DNA of 64,000 nucleotides, taken from assembly GCF_022095675.1 (NCBI RefSeq), contig NZ_JAHYSG010000064.1, positions 1 to 64,000 on the forward strand, given 5' to 3'. Both the position numbers and the translations under genes were made by a program. Under the pieces are notes generated by a model that had not been told where the DNA came from, ran no database searches, and worked only from the letters and a program-made list of their open reading frames with translations. Positions 16,802 to 25,602 of this stretch are shown piece by piece. Source of the DNA: Dactylosporangium sp. AC04546. GTDB lineage: Bacteria > Actinomycetota > Actinomycetes > Mycobacteriales > Micromonosporaceae. How positions within the stretch are numbered: position 1 is the stretch's first letter; each line of letters begins with the position of its first letter.

Positions 16802-18367
16802 CTACGGGACGGTCAGGTACAGGGTCGTGGCCTTCGGGTCGCGGACCGTGACCGCTGTGTGGCCGGCGTCCGCGGCGACGGCCGTCGTGTCCGGGCAGGT
16901 GGTCGGGCAGGAGATCGTGCGGGGCGAGGCCGGCATGGCGCCGTTCTCGGTGGCGACCGTCACCAGGCGCAGCGCGCCGTCCGCCGAGCGCCAGAGCAGG
17001 TGGGCCCGCTCGCCGTCGGCCGCGGCCGTGAGCGGCTGGTGGCCGCCCAGGCCGGGTAACGCCACGTCCCACTTCACGCCGCCCGTGCGGGCGTCGACGG
17101 CGGCCAGGTGCGGGCGGTCGGCGCTGGGCTCCGCGTAGAGCAGGATGGCCCCCGCGGCGACGGCCAGGGCGCCGGCGGCGTCGTGGCGGGCGCCGACCGA
17201 GCCGGTCACCGCGTCCATGTACGTCGCGCGGTGCGGGACGCCGGTCACCGTCACGAAGCCCGAGCCTGCGGCGAACACGCGCAGCTCCGGGTTGGTGCGC
17301 TGGATGGCGTGCCACGACCACCGCTCGGCGCCGCTGTCGGCGGCCAGGCCCACGGCCATGTCGTCGACGCCCGTGGCACGGCACCGCATCGCGACGGCGA
17401 CCGTCTCGGACGTCGAGGCCAGGTCGGTCACGTCGCACGGGCCGCCGTTGCGCTCCGGGGTCCACCGCCAGCGCAGCGCGCCGTCGCGGGCGTCGATCCC
17501 GAGCAGGTCGCCCGCCCCGATGCCGAGGTTGGACAGGATGGCGAGGCGCCCCGCCGCCCGGACCGTCGCCATCTTCCCCGCCGCGAACCGCCGCGAGAAC
17601 CGCTCCGCGCCGGTGCCCGCGTCGAGCGCGGTGACCAGGATCCCGTCGTCGGTGCCGAACACCACGACGACGGCGCCGTCGACCAGGCCGGCCGTCGAGC
17701 TGGGCAGGTCGGAGCGCAGATACTGCCAGGCGGTCGTCCCGGTGCCGAGCCACACCGCCCGGATGCCGTCGGTGCCGCGCAGGATCGCCAACTCGTCGTG
17801 CACGCCGACGAGCTGCACCCCGGCCAGCTGCAACGGCCACGCGGGGGCGGAGCCGGCCGGGCGGGCACCGGCCGTGGTCGCGTCGACGAACCGGCCCTCG
17901 CGCGCCCAGTCGATGCCGATGAACGCCGTGACGAGCACCAGCGCCACCGTCGCCGCCCCGGCCAGCCAGGACCGCCGGCCGGTGGGCGCGACCCGGCCCG
18001 GCCCGGCGACGAGCAGCAGGACCCAGCCGAGGCCGGCGAAGGCCGTGCCGGCGACCGTGAGAGGGCCGCCGACGGCCACGCCCGCGCTCGGCGACACCAG
18101 CCGCGCCAGGCCGACGGCGACGAGCAGGGCGGCCACCGCGGCGACGGCGGCGACCGCGGCGATCAGCCGGAAGCGGCGCGGCTCGTGGCGGGCATAGGCG
18201 AGGCACAGCAGGCCCAGCAGCGGGCCCAGGAAGGCGATGCCGGCGATCGTCGTCAGGTCGGGGCGCAGGCCGCCGGAGAGGGTCCAGGGCAGCGCGAGGC
18301 CGGCGACGGTGGCGGCGGTGCCGAGCGCCAGGACGATGAACCCGCAGACGCGGACGACGAGTTTCAC
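16802..18367 (-). CDS. Membrane-anchored PQQ-like beta-propeller protein
   Basis: The N-terminal 165 residues of this 521-residue protein form about five hydrophobic segments (first VVRVCGFIVLALGTAATVAG). The rest is outside the membrane and shows PQQ-like propeller repeats such as LDAGTGAERFSR, IDARDGALRWRW, LAADSGAERWSW, MDAVTGSVGA and VDARTGGVKWD, each with the A-x-x-G-x-x-x-W/F type blade end. No catalytic motif is visible, so a binding or scaffold role is likely. The start MKLVVRV at 18367 is preferred because upstream sequence is low-complexity. The gene stands alone, 22 nt from the CGNR gene and facing the repeat island. Confidence 0.85.
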   Translation of the reverse strand: MKLVVRVCGFIVLALGTAATVAGLALPWTLSGGLRPDLTTIAGIAFLGPLLGLLCLAYARHEPRRFRLIAAVAAVAAVAALLVAVGLARLVSPSAGVAVGGPLTVAGTAFAGLGWVLLLVAGPGRVAPTGRRSWLAGAATVALVLVTAFIGIDWAREGRFVDATTAGARPAGSAPAWPLQLAGVQLVGVHDELAILRGTDGIRAVWLGTGTTAWQYLRSDLPSSTAGLVDGAVVVVFGTDDGILVTALDAGTGAERFSRRFAAGKMATVRAAGRLAILSNLGIGAGDLLGIDARDGALRWRWTPERNGGPCDVTDLASTSETVAVAMRCRATGVDDMAVGLAADSGAERWSWHAIQRTNPELRVFAAGSGFVTVTGVPHRATYMDAVTGSVGARHDAAGALAVAAGAILLYAEPSADRPHLAAVDARTGGVKWDVALPGLGGHQPLTAAADGERAHLLWRSADGALRLVTVATENGAMPASPRTISCPTTCPDTTAVAADAGHTAVTVRDPKATTLYLTVP

Positions 18368-18388
18368 GGCAAACAGAATGACGGGTCC

Positions 18389-18994
18389 CTATGACAATTT
18401 CGACCGCCGCTTCTGTCGGTAAGCCGCCGACTTCGCTCGGTTCTGACACGCCAGTGAGCAGAAGCGGCGGGACGTGTTCTTCGTAGCATCGAGGAAGTAC
18501 GCGTCGCAGGCGTCGGCGGCGCACTGGCCGAGCCGGTGCGTCTGCCGGGTGCCGACCAGGAAGGCCACGGCGGTGGCGGACTCGGCGGCCCAGGCGTCGA
18601 CGATGGTGGCCGAGTGGGCGTGGAATGACAGCTGTGGCAGCCCGTCGGGGCTCGCGTGCAGATTGGGCACCGCGCCGTGCTCGCGCAGCACGCCGTTGAG
18701 CACCCCGGCCGCGCTGTGCAGGTCGCCGGCCAGGCAGGCGTCGAGGGCCGCCCGTAATCGGCCGGCCACCGTGGTCAGCACGTCGACGTCGGCCGACGAC
18801 ACGTCGTGGCCCCGCAGGCGGGTGCTCCCCGCCAGGTCGGCGAAGGCGCCACGCAGCCCCTCGGCGGGCCGCCCCTGCCGGGCGGGGACGGCCAGGTCGT
18901 TCACCAGCGTCAGGCAGAGTTCGACATACGTCTCCACGTAACTGTCTATCTCGGCTTGACCAGTGATCCCGCCCTCGTCTATCGTCACCGTCAT
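18389..18994 (-). CDS. CGNR-type zinc-finger protein (ABATE domain)
   Basis: This is a 201-residue putative DNA-binding regulator. The N-terminal helical ABATE-like region spans about 15-145. The C-terminal zinc finger has CAADACDAYFLD and RRFCSLACQNR, i.e. C-x4-C and C-x3-C with CQNR in place of the usual CGNR, followed by a basic tail YRQKRRSKLS. Such proteins are predicted stress-type transcription regulators in actinobacteria. A TAAGTT box ends 5 nt before ATG 18994. Its promoter overlaps that of the divergent membrane protein gene, which is a plausible target or coregulated partner. Confidence 0.87.
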   Translation of the reverse strand: MTVTIDEGGITGQAEIDSYVETYVELCLTLVNDLAVPARQGRPAEGLRGAFADLAGSTRLRGHDVSSADVDVLTTVAGRLRAALDACLAGDLHSAAGVLNGVLREHGAVPNLHASPDGLPQLSFHAHSATIVDAWAAESATAVAFLVGTRQTHRLGQCAADACDAYFLDATKNTSRRFCSLACQNRAKSAAYRQKRRSKLS

Positions 18995-18998
18995 AGCT

Positions 18999-19005
18999 TA
19001 ACTTA
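18999..19005. promoter_or_regulatory. Overlapping divergent -10 boxes
   Basis: TAACTT on the plus strand (18999-19004) and TAAGTT on the minus strand (19005-19000) share five base pairs. They face the membrane protein gene at 19026 and the CGNR gene at 18994. The -35 elements are not clear on either side. Confidence 0.4.
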
Positions 19006-19025
19006 GGCAGTGACGGGGAGTGGGC

Positions 19026-19436
19026 ATGTTCGAGTTCACCGACGCCGGGCGGATCCTGGCCGGCGTCGCGCTGCTGTCGATCGTGACGATCGAGGTCGGC
19101 GGCTGGTTCCTCACGAAGATCGTTCGTGGCGCGGTCCCGATGACCCCGTTCCAGAAGGCCTTCGCGCGGGCCGGCCACGCGCACGCGGGTGTCCTGGTGA
19201 CGCTGGGTCTGGTCGGGATCCTGTATGCCGAGCTGGCGCACCTCGACGGCGTCGTCGGCTGGCTGTCGCGGATCTGCGTCCTGGCGGCCGCCATCCTCAT
19301 GTCGGGCGGCTTCTTCGCAGCCTCGGCGGGCAAGGACCGCAACCAGCCGAACGCGGCGATTGCCCTGGTCTGGGTGGGTGCGCTGTCCTTAGCGGTGGGT
19401 GTGGTCAGCCTGGGGGTCGGCGTGCTCGCGAGCTGA
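19026..19436 (+). CDS. Small four-helix membrane protein, unknown function
   Basis: This 136-residue protein is almost entirely hydrophobic, with four predicted helices: GRILAGVALLSIVTIEVGGW, then a second after AFARAGHAHAGVLVTLGLVG, a third near VCVLAAAILMSGGFF-type sequence, and a C-terminal LAVGVVSLGVGVL. The conserved-looking GHAHAG between helices one and two could bind a metal or haem, but I do not recognise the family. GGGGAG ends 5 nt before ATG 19026, which decides the start over the in-frame GTG at 19020. icd follows after 56 nt. Confidence 0.8.
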   Translation: MFEFTDAGRILAGVALLSIVTIEVGGWFLTKIVRGAVPMTPFQKAFARAGHAHAGVLVTLGLVGILYAELAHLDGVVGWLSRICVLAAAILMSGGFFAASAGKDRNQPNAAIALVWVGALSLAVGVVSLGVGVLAS

Positions 19437-19492
19437 CCCATCCAGTACGCTCGTACTGCTAGGGAAGAAGGCCCGAGAGGAGCGCCCGGCCG

Positions 19493-20710
19493 ATGGCGAA
19501 GATCAAGGTAAACAACCCTGTCGTCGAGCTCGACGGCGACGAGATGACCCGCATCATCTGGAAGCAGATTCGCGAGCAGCTGATCCTGCCGTACCTCGAC
19601 GTCGACCTGAAGTACTACGACCTGTCGATCGAGTACCGCGACCAGACCGACGACCAGGTGACGGTCGACGCCGCCAACGCCATCAAGCAGTACGGCGTGG
19701 GTGTCAAGTGCGCCACCATCACGCCGGACGAGGCTCGCGTCGAGGAGTTCAAGCTCAAGAAGATGTGGCGGTCGCCGAACGGCACGATCCGCAACATCCT
19801 GGGCGGCGTCGTCTTCCGCGAGCCGATCATCATGGCCAACGTGCCGCGGCTCGTCCCGGGCTGGACCAAGCCGATCATCATCGGCCGTCACGCCCACGGC
19901 GACCAGTACAAGGCGACCGACTTCGTCGTGCCCGGCCCGGGCAAGGTCACCGTCACCTACACCCCGGCTGACGGCAGCGCGCCCATGGAGTTCGAGGTCG
20001 CCAACTTCCCCGGCGGCGGTGTCGCGATGGGGATGTACAACTACGACGACTCGATCCGCGACTTCGCGCGGGCGTCGTTCCGCTACGGGCTCGACCGGGG
20101 CTACCCGGTGTACCTGTCGACGAAGAACACGATCCTGAAGGCGTATGACGGCCGGTTCAAGGACCTGTTCGCCGAGGTCTTCGAGGCCGAGTTCAAGGAC
20201 GCGTTCGCCGAGGCGGGCCTGACCTACGAGCACCGGCTCATCGACGACATGGTCGCCGCCGCGCTGAAGTGGGAGGGTGGCTTCGTCTGGGCCGCCAAGA
20301 ACTACGACGGTGACGTCCAGTCCGACACCGTCGCCCAGGGCTTCGGCTCGCTCGGCCTGATGACCAGCGTGCTGATGACCCCGGACGGCAAGACGGTCGA
20401 GGCCGAGGCGGCGCACGGCACGGTCACCCGGCACTACCGGCAGTGGCAGAAGGGCGAGAAGACCTCGACGAACCCGATCGCCTCGATCTTCGCGTGGACG
20501 CGTGGCCTGGCCCACCGGGGCAAGGTCGACGGCACGCCCGAGGTGACCAGCTTCGCCAACACGCTGGAGCAGGTCTGCGTCGACACCGTCGAGGGCGGCC
20601 AGATGACCAAGGACCTCGCCCTGCTCATCGCCCGCGACGCCCCGTGGCTGACCACGGACGAGTTCATGAACGCGCTCGACCAGAACCTGGCCAAGAAGCT
20701 CGGCGCCTGA
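19493..20710 (+). CDS. icd: NADP-dependent isocitrate dehydrogenase, dimeric eukaryote-like type
   Basis: This 405-residue enzyme oxidises isocitrate to 2-oxoglutarate and makes NADPH. The start [19 protein letters not shown] and the motifs [57 protein letters not shown] and [14 protein letters not shown] place it in the class of homodimeric eukaryotic/mycobacterial Icd1 enzymes, distinct from E. coli Icd. Substrate Ser/Asn/Arg and metal-binding Asp residues ([11 protein letters not shown]) are present. GAGGAG precedes ATG 19493. A TACGCT box near 19450 could be the -10. A GC-rich hairpin follows the stop. Confidence 0.96.
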   Translation: MAKIKVNNPVVELDGDEMTRIIWKQIREQLILPYLDVDLKYYDLSIEYRDQTDDQVTVDAANAIKQYGVGVKCATITPDEARVEEFKLKKMWRSPNGTIRNILGGVVFREPIIMANVPRLVPGWTKPIIIGRHAHGDQYKATDFVVPGPGKVTVTYTPADGSAPMEFEVANFPGGGVAMGMYNYDDSIRDFARASFRYGLDRGYPVYLSTKNTILKAYDGRFKDLFAEVFEAEFKDAFAEAGLTYEHRLIDDMVAAALKWEGGFVWAAKNYDGDVQSDTVAQGFGSLGLMTSVLMTPDGKTVEAEAAHGTVTRHYRQWQKGEKTSTNPIASIFAWTRGLAHRGKVDGTPEVTSFANTLEQVCVDTVEGGQMTKDLALLIARDAPWLTTDEFMNALDQNLAKKLGA

Positions 20711-20731
20711 CGCGACCCGCGGGCCCGGAGT

Positions 20732-20755
20732 CCGGCGCGCGCGAGCGCGCGTCGG
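20732..20755. terminator. Hairpin between icd and the convergent S51-like gene
   Basis: A 10-bp stem (20732-20741 with 20746-20755, one G-T wobble) with loop CGAG lies in the 71-bp gap between two convergent genes and probably serves both. Confidence 0.65.
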
Positions 20756-20781
20756 CCCGGGTGCCGGGTGGTGAGTGGCGG

Positions 20782-22002
20782 TCAGTAGGTGACGACCGGG
20801 CCGGCCGGGGTGTCCTGCACGGATACCCCGGCCGTCTGCATCGCGTCGCGGAGGGCGTCGCTCAGGGCCCAGTCCTTGGACTCGCGGGCCGCGGTGCGCA
20901 GCGCCACCAGGGCGGTGACCAGCGGGGTCAGGCGTTCGGTGCCGGCCAGGCCGCCCAGGCGGACGAGCATGCGTCTCAGGGCGGATCTGGCCTGCTCGCG
21001 TTCGTCGGAGACGTCCGTGTCGGCGATCCAGTCGTGCATCGCCTGCTCCAGGGCCAGCGCGGCGGCCACGCAGCCGTCGACGTCGCGGGACTCGTAGCAG
21101 GTGTCGAAGCGGGTCACCGCCGTGAGCGTCTCCGCGCCCAGGGATGTTGCCGGGAGGCTCGGCCGGGAAGGCGGCAGGCCCGCGGCGCCCGAGGACGAGG
21201 ATGAGGACTGGGACGGCGGGGTCGCACCCGTGAAGGCGGTGAAGGGCAGCAGCGTGCCCGACGGCCACCAGCGCGACCCGCCGCTGCGGCGCAGCGTCAG
21301 GCCGCCGTTGCCCAGGACACGGACCGTCGACGCGGCCGGGTCGAAGACCGCGGCCGTGTGTTCGTCCACGCCCAGGATGAACGAGTCCTCCGGCAGCTCC
21401 GGCTCCAGCATCCGCAGGCGGCGCTCGCCCAGGTAGCAGAAGCGGGTGTCGTGGTGGCCGCCCTCGGCGTTGTCGTAGTGGGGGATGATCACCGCCGGCA
21501 GGCCGGTCAGCGGGCGGATCAGGTCCAGGCCCGGCGCCCAGGCGGGCTCGGCGCCGACCTTGTAGATCTCGTAGACCGGGATCGTGTGGGAGCTCAGCGT
21601 CAGGGCCGCGGCGCTCGCGAACAGGACCACCGCGTCGCGGGCCACGGCCTCCCGCAGTACCACCGGAATCTCGGTGTCCGTCCACTGGCGCAGGGCGTAG
21701 GTCGGGCTCCCCGGCCCGGCGAACAGCCAGCCGGCCGAGCGCAGGTCGGCGAGGGCCCGCTCGCGGTCCAGGCCGGGAGGCGGGGTGGTGCGCCAGCTCG
21801 CGACCTTGACGCTGCGGCCCGTGCTGTCGGCGAAGTACTTCAGGGCGCGGGTGGAGATGTCGTCGGCGTTCTCCTGGAAGCCGTACGGCGTGTCGAGCAG
21901 GACGGCAGGGCGGTCGCCGCAGCGCTCGAAGATCTCGCGGTGTGGCTTGACCATCGTGGGGGCCGTCTCGCCCGAGCCCATGATCACGAGCAGGCCGGTC
22001 AT
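20782..22002 (-). CDS. S51 peptidase-like domain fused to CysRS-like C-terminal tail
   Basis: Residues 1-250 of this 406-residue protein resemble the cyanophycinase/dipeptidase E (class I GATase-like) fold: IMGSGETAPTM, GPGSPTYALRQW, and a nucleophile-elbow-like VVLFASAAALTLSSH in which Ser130 fits the catalytic position. IPHYDNAEGGHHDTRF supplies His/Asp candidates. After a Ser/Pro-rich linker, the last 40 residues (ESKDWALSDALRDAMQTAGV, then a DTPAGP end) look like the C-terminus of cysteinyl-tRNA synthetase. Such proteins are sometimes misannotated as synthetases, but no HIGH/KMSKS core exists. ATG overlaps the preceding hydrolase stop as TGATG. Confidence 0.8.
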   Translation of the reverse strand: MTGLLVIMGSGETAPTMVKPHREIFERCGDRPAVLLDTPYGFQENADDISTRALKYFADSTGRSVKVASWRTTPPPGLDRERALADLRSAGWLFAGPGSPTYALRQWTDTEIPVVLREAVARDAVVLFASAAALTLSSHTIPVYEIYKVGAEPAWAPGLDLIRPLTGLPAVIIPHYDNAEGGHHDTRFCYLGERRLRMLEPELPEDSFILGVDEHTAAVFDPAASTVRVLGNGGLTLRRSGGSRWWPSGTLLPFTAFTGATPPSQSSSSSSGAAGLPPSRPSLPATSLGAETLTAVTRFDTCYESRDVDGCVAAALALEQAMHDWIADTDVSDEREQARSALRRMLVRLGGLAGTERLTPLVTALVALRTAARESKDWALSDALRDAMQTAGVSVQDTPAGPVVTY

Positions 22003-22790
22003 CAGGGCACCAGCCCGAGCAGGTCGGCGGCGATCGACGCCGGGTGCTGGGCGTGCAGGTCGTGGTCGCCGCCAGGGTACGGGCGGATCTTCACGTCGCG
22101 CAGGCCGGCCAGGTCGGGGTCGGTGGAGCCGGCCGGGATGGCCAGGACGGGGACCCCGACGCGCGGGTAGTACGGCTGCGGCGGGTCGTCCCACATGCTG
22201 CGCAGGATGCTCATGTGCCGGTCGACGGGCAGCCGCCGGCGCAGGGAATCGTCTGGGCCGACGGCGAGGTTGCCGATCGTCGCCTCGATCGCCCACGGCT
22301 CCCAGTCGCGGTGACTGGCGCGGAGCGAGGCGCGCAGGGCGGTCGCGGTGATCGCGCTCACGTCCGCCGGGCGGAGCCGGGCCGCGCACGCCTCCCACGA
22401 CGGGAAGCGGGAGGCCAGGTGGATCCAGCCGCCGTCGACCAGGGCCAGGGCGGCGACCCGGGACGGGTGGCGGGCGGCGAGCTGGACCACGACGTTGCCG
22501 CCCCAGGACTGGCCGGCCACGATCGCGGGCGGCAGGTCCAACTCGGAGCAGACCGCGGAGAGGTCGGCAGCCGCCGTCGCGGTGTCGTAACCGATCGGCG
22601 GGCTGTCCGATGAACCGTGGGAGCGCAGGTCGACCGCGTAGACCGGATGCCCGGCCAGCGCGTGCGCCACGCCGTCCCAGAGGCGGGCGTTCGACGACAG
22701 GCCGTGGACGAGCAGGAACGGCGTCCCGCGAGCGTCGGTGCCGAAGACCCGGACGTTGAGCGAGACGCCTTCCCCCACGCGCACCCTCAT
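22002..22790 (-). CDS. Alpha/beta hydrolase
   Basis: This 262-residue hydrolase has the classical fold: oxyanion region LLVHGLSSNARLWDGVA, nucleophile elbow VAGQSWGGNVV with Ser in GQSWGG, a cap of helices in the middle, an acid around PAGSTDPDL, and His in YPGGDHDLHAQHP. The substrate cannot be read from the sequence. It lies between a glycosyltransferase gene (10 nt away) and the S51-like gene (TGATG overlap), in a four-gene minus-strand run with the sulfotransferase, so it may act on a polysaccharide or lipid intermediate. The ATG has no strong Shine-Dalgarno. Confidence 0.9.
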   Translation of the reverse strand: MRVRVGEGVSLNVRVFGTDARGTPFLLVHGLSSNARLWDGVAHALAGHPVYAVDLRSHGSSDSPPIGYDTATAAADLSAVCSELDLPPAIVAGQSWGGNVVVQLAARHPSRVAALALVDGGWIHLASRFPSWEACAARLRPADVSAITATALRASLRASHRDWEPWAIEATIGNLAVGPDDSLRRRLPVDRHMSILRSMWDDPPQPYYPRVGVPVLAIPAGSTDPDLAGLRDVKIRPYPGGDHDLHAQHPASIAADLLGLVP

Positions 22791-22800
22791 AGAGGCGACT

Positions 22801-23727
22801 CTAGATGCCGTGACCCCTCCGGTGGAGGGCCCCGAGCACGCTTTCGACCTTGACCACGCCGGTGACGGCGGCCAGGGCGATCGCGGCGCGCGGCTCGCGC
22901 CAGTTCGAGCGCATCGCGGCCCTGGTCCAGCGCCAGGCGTCGCGGCGGTTGCCGGTGGCGGCGGACCAGCAGGCCAGCTGGCCGTAGACCCGGCCGGCGC
23001 CGGTGCCCGAGCCGGCGATCTCCGGGTGGCGGGCCATCATCCAGCGCAGCGAGGCCATCTTGGTGGCGTACTCGTACGCGAACATGGACGAGCGGCCCCA
23101 CAGGACGCGGGCCAGCGGCTCGTCGACGTGGACGATCTCGCCGCGCTTGGCCGCCCGCAGCAGCAGGTCCCAGTCCTCGTTCTGGCTGCCCGGCGCGTCC
23201 TCGGCGACGAGGCCCATCTCGTCGCGGGCGAACGCGCGGCGGCGCACCAGGAACGTCGACGAGTGCAGCATGGCCATCCGGGAGCGGACCAGGTCGTCGA
23301 GGCCGACCAGGGACGCGCCGGCGAGCCGGGTGTTGAGCCGGTCGCCGAACTCGACCTCGATCGCCGCCGTGCAGAAGTCGGCCTGCGGGCGCTGCTGGAG
23401 GGCGTGGACCTGCCGGCGCAGCTTGGCCGGCGCCCACACGTCGTCGTCGTCGCAGAACGCGACCAGGTCGGTGTCGAGCGCCACGATGCCGGTGTTGCGC
23501 GCGCCGGCCAGGCCGGGCCTGCGCAGGTTCGGCAGCACGTCCAGCGGGCGCTCGCCGCCGCGGCACAGCGCCGCGTCGGGCGGGTGCTGGTCGAAGACCA
23601 CGATGGTGCGGACCGGGCCCGGGTAGTCCTGGGCGACGATCCCCTCGACGGCCCGGGCCAGCAGCTCCGGGCGGTTGCGGGTCGGCACGACGACGCCGAC
23701 GCTCGGCCAGTGCGCCGCGGTGCTCAT
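22801..23727 (-). CDS. Family 2 glycosyltransferase
   Basis: The N-terminal GT-A fold of this 308-residue enzyme starts SVGVVVPTRNRPELLARAVE, continues with RPGLAGARNTGI, and has the nucleotide-sugar/metal motif AFCDDDDVWAPAKL and an acceptor region with NEDWDLLLRAAKRG (the ED motif of the catalytic base). The C-terminal 70 residues are helical (WRWTRAAMRSNWREPRAAIA). It should extend a glycan from a nucleotide sugar at the inner membrane face. The ATGA overlap with the preceding sulfotransferase gene indicates coupled translation. It is the only GT2 in the locus. Confidence 0.92.
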   Translation of the reverse strand: MSTAAHWPSVGVVVPTRNRPELLARAVEGIVAQDYPGPVRTIVVFDQHPPDAALCRGGERPLDVLPNLRRPGLAGARNTGIVALDTDLVAFCDDDDVWAPAKLRRQVHALQQRPQADFCTAAIEVEFGDRLNTRLAGASLVGLDDLVRSRMAMLHSSTFLVRRRAFARDEMGLVAEDAPGSQNEDWDLLLRAAKRGEIVHVDEPLARVLWGRSSMFAYEYATKMASLRWMMARHPEIAGSGTGAGRVYGQLACWSAATGNRRDAWRWTRAAMRSNWREPRAAIALAAVTGVVKVESVLGALHRRGHGI

Positions 23728-24647
23728 CGCGCACCCCGGTAGCCGTACACGCCGAGCAGCGGGGCGGTCAGCGCGCTCACCACGCGCCGCTGCCGCCCCG
23801 GCAGGGCGGTCCGCCAGGCGTCGTCGCGGCGCAGCGGTACCGGACCCACCGTGAAGCGCATCGGGTTGCCGGCGGCACTGTGGCACGGCCCCAGCTCGGC
23901 CGTGCCGTCCTTCACGAACTCCGCCGTGGGGAAGGGCACGTCGGCGAACGAGGCGATGTCGCGCAACGTCTCGACCGGCGAGTCGAGGAGCTCCTCGTAC
24001 CGCACCCGCCGCACCGGCACCCCGCAGCGGTGCAGCACGGAGAACGCGGTGTTGTGCGCGTTCCACAGCAGCGCCGAGCGGCTGGGGGAGTACCGCGTCA
24101 TCTCCTGCGCCCCGTCCGTCTCGGGCCGGCTGACCTTCTTCGTCCACGAGTACGCCACGCCCCGGCTGTCCCGGACCATGTGCACCACCCGCAGGTCGAC
24201 GGACGGCGCGTAGCGCAGGCAGTAGGCGAGCGCCGCGTGCTTCGACGAGTCGACCAGCACCGAAGCGCCGGAGACCACGGCCGCGGCCTCGTAGAGCCGG
24301 GCGTACCAGTCGGCGTACTCCTCGACGAGCAGCCGCTGTGCGGCGCTCATCCGCACGCTGGCCAGCCGCGGGATGTGCCGGGTGCGCTCGACCGCGTGCT
24401 GCAGCGCGAGGACCCGCCACACGTCGACGTGGTGCCACCCGCCGAACGCCTTCTCGCCGACGGCCCGCCAGAACTCGCAGTCGGAGAAGTGCTTGCCGCA
24501 CCCGCACCGCTCGTCGCCGGCGATGTCGCGTTCCCACAGGTGCACGACCTCGCCCAGCGGACAGACGCCGGGCAGCTCACCCAGGAGGCGTTCGAGCAGC
24601 GTGGTACCGCTGCGGCCGAGACCGCCGAGGAACAGAACGCGTACCAA
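23724..24647 (-). CDS. Sulfotransferase (PAPS-dependent family)
   Basis: The 5'-phosphosulfate loop of this 307-residue protein is at the very start (LGGLGRSGTTLLERLL) and the 3'-phosphate motif is VVHMVRDSRGVAYS. A Cys-rich insert (DERCGCGKHFSDCEFW) is typical of a bacterial subfamily. It should transfer sulfate from PAPS to a hydroxyl, probably on the sugar chain made here. Start: TTG 24647 with AAGGAGG 4 nt upstream; no better start is seen. It leads the minus-strand run and diverges from the WecG-type gene across a 75-bp region that holds a palindrome. Confidence 0.9.
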   Translation of the reverse strand: MVRVLFLGGLGRSGTTLLERLLGELPGVCPLGEVVHLWERDIAGDERCGCGKHFSDCEFWRAVGEKAFGGWHHVDVWRVLALQHAVERTRHIPRLASVRMSAAQRLLVEEYADWYARLYEAAAVVSGASVLVDSSKHAALAYCLRYAPSVDLRVVHMVRDSRGVAYSWTKKVSRPETDGAQEMTRYSPSRSALLWNAHNTAFSVLHRCGVPVRRVRYEELLDSPVETLRDIASFADVPFPTAEFVKDGTAELGPCHSAAGNPMRFTVGPVPLRRDDAWRTALPGRQRRVVSALTAPLLGVYGYRGAR

Positions 24648-24674
24648 GCGTCCTCCTTGGTCGTTTTGGTAGAT

Positions 24675-24693
24675 ATGCCAGATCTGCTGGCAT
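24675..24693. promoter_or_regulatory. Palindrome in the divergent promoter region of the polysaccharide locus
   Basis: The perfect arms ATGCCAG / CTGGCAT surround atctg. The site lies midway between the two divergent operons, with AT-richer flanks (TAGATA at 24670-24675 and TCTAACG near 24698) that could hold -10 boxes. It is a plausible operator; no regulator gene is adjacent. Confidence 0.4.
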
Positions 24694-24722
24694 TGGCTCT
24701 AACGAGGAAATGCGGACTCACG

Positions 24723-25520
24723 ATGCTGCGCAGCTACACCCGGCGCGTCCCCGTCGGTGGCCTGGCCATCGACCCGCTGACCGAGCCCGAGGTCGTCGCC
24801 CATGTGCTGCGGGCGCTCGACGCGGGCCGGGGCGGCTGGATCGTGACCCCGAACGTCGACATCCTGCGCCAGGTCGCCCGCGATCCCGCGCTGCGAGCCG
24901 AGCTGAGCGCGGCCGACCTGGCCGTCGCCGACGGCGCACCGCTGGTCTGGGCCGCCCGCCTGGCCGGCCGCTCGCTGCCGGCCCGGGTGGCCGGCTCGGA
25001 TCTCGTCTGGTCGCTGTCGCAGGGCCTCGCGGCGGCGGGGCGCAGCATCTTCGTGCTGGGCGGCGACCCCGCGACGGATGGCGCCGCCCGGGCCGCGGCC
25101 ACGCTGGCCGAGGCGTACGAGGGTCTGCGGATCGCCGGCGCGCTGAGCCCGCCGTACGGGTTCGATCGGCCGGGGGCAAAGCTCGACAAGATCCGGCAAA
25201 CGATACGCAGCGCCGGGCCGGACATGGTGTACGTCGGCCTCGGGTTCCCAAGGCAGGAGCGGCTCATCGCCCGGCTTCGGAGCGAGCACCCGCGAGCGTG
25301 GTTCCTCGGCTGCGGCGCCGCCGTCAACTTCGTCGCCGGCGACGTCCAGCGCGCCCGGCCCGTCCTGCGGAAGGCGGGCCTGGAGTGGCTCGACCGGCTG
25401 GCCCGCGAACCCCGCCGCCTCGCCCGCCGTTATCTGCGTGAGGACGCCCCGTTCGCGGCCGCGCTGCTGGCCCGCTCGCTCCATCACCGGCTGACCCGCA
25501 AGCCCACCCATCGGGCATAA
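24723..25520 (+). CDS. WecG/TagA/CpsF family glycosyltransferase
   Basis: This 265-residue GT26-type enzyme transfers a sugar (ManNAc-type in characterised members) onto a lipid-linked acceptor. Motifs: GGWIVTPNVDILRQVARDP, ADLAVADGAPLVWAARLAG with the conserved Asp, FVLGGDPATDGAA, PDMVYVGLGFPRQERLIAR, WFLGCGAAVNFVAGDV and RKAGLEWLDRLAREPRRLARRYL. ATG 24723 gives the usual family N-terminus; GAGGA lies about 14 nt upstream, a little far, and an in-frame ATG at 24675 inside the palindrome is the alternative. It heads the plus-strand polysaccharide genes, 82 nt before the Wzz-like gene. Confidence 0.9.
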   Translation: MLRSYTRRVPVGGLAIDPLTEPEVVAHVLRALDAGRGGWIVTPNVDILRQVARDPALRAELSAADLAVADGAPLVWAARLAGRSLPARVAGSDLVWSLSQGLAAAGRSIFVLGGDPATDGAARAAATLAEAYEGLRIAGALSPPYGFDRPGAKLDKIRQTIRSAGPDMVYVGLGFPRQERLIARLRSEHPRAWFLGCGAAVNFVAGDVQRARPVLRKAGLEWLDRLAREPRRLARRYLREDAPFAAALLARSLHHRLTRKPTHRA

Positions 25521-25602
25521 ATCACCACAAACAGGCCATTACGCCGGAGCGACGAGCGGCGTTAGCCCCTGGAGAACCAGACGCCGAAGGGGTCGCCGCT
25601 TC

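Noticed and set aside
20782..20904. Cysteinyl-tRNA synthetase fragment or pseudogene
   Set aside because: The CysRS-like tail is in frame with an intact S51-like domain that has a good coupled start, so it is part of a fusion protein and not a broken synthetase.
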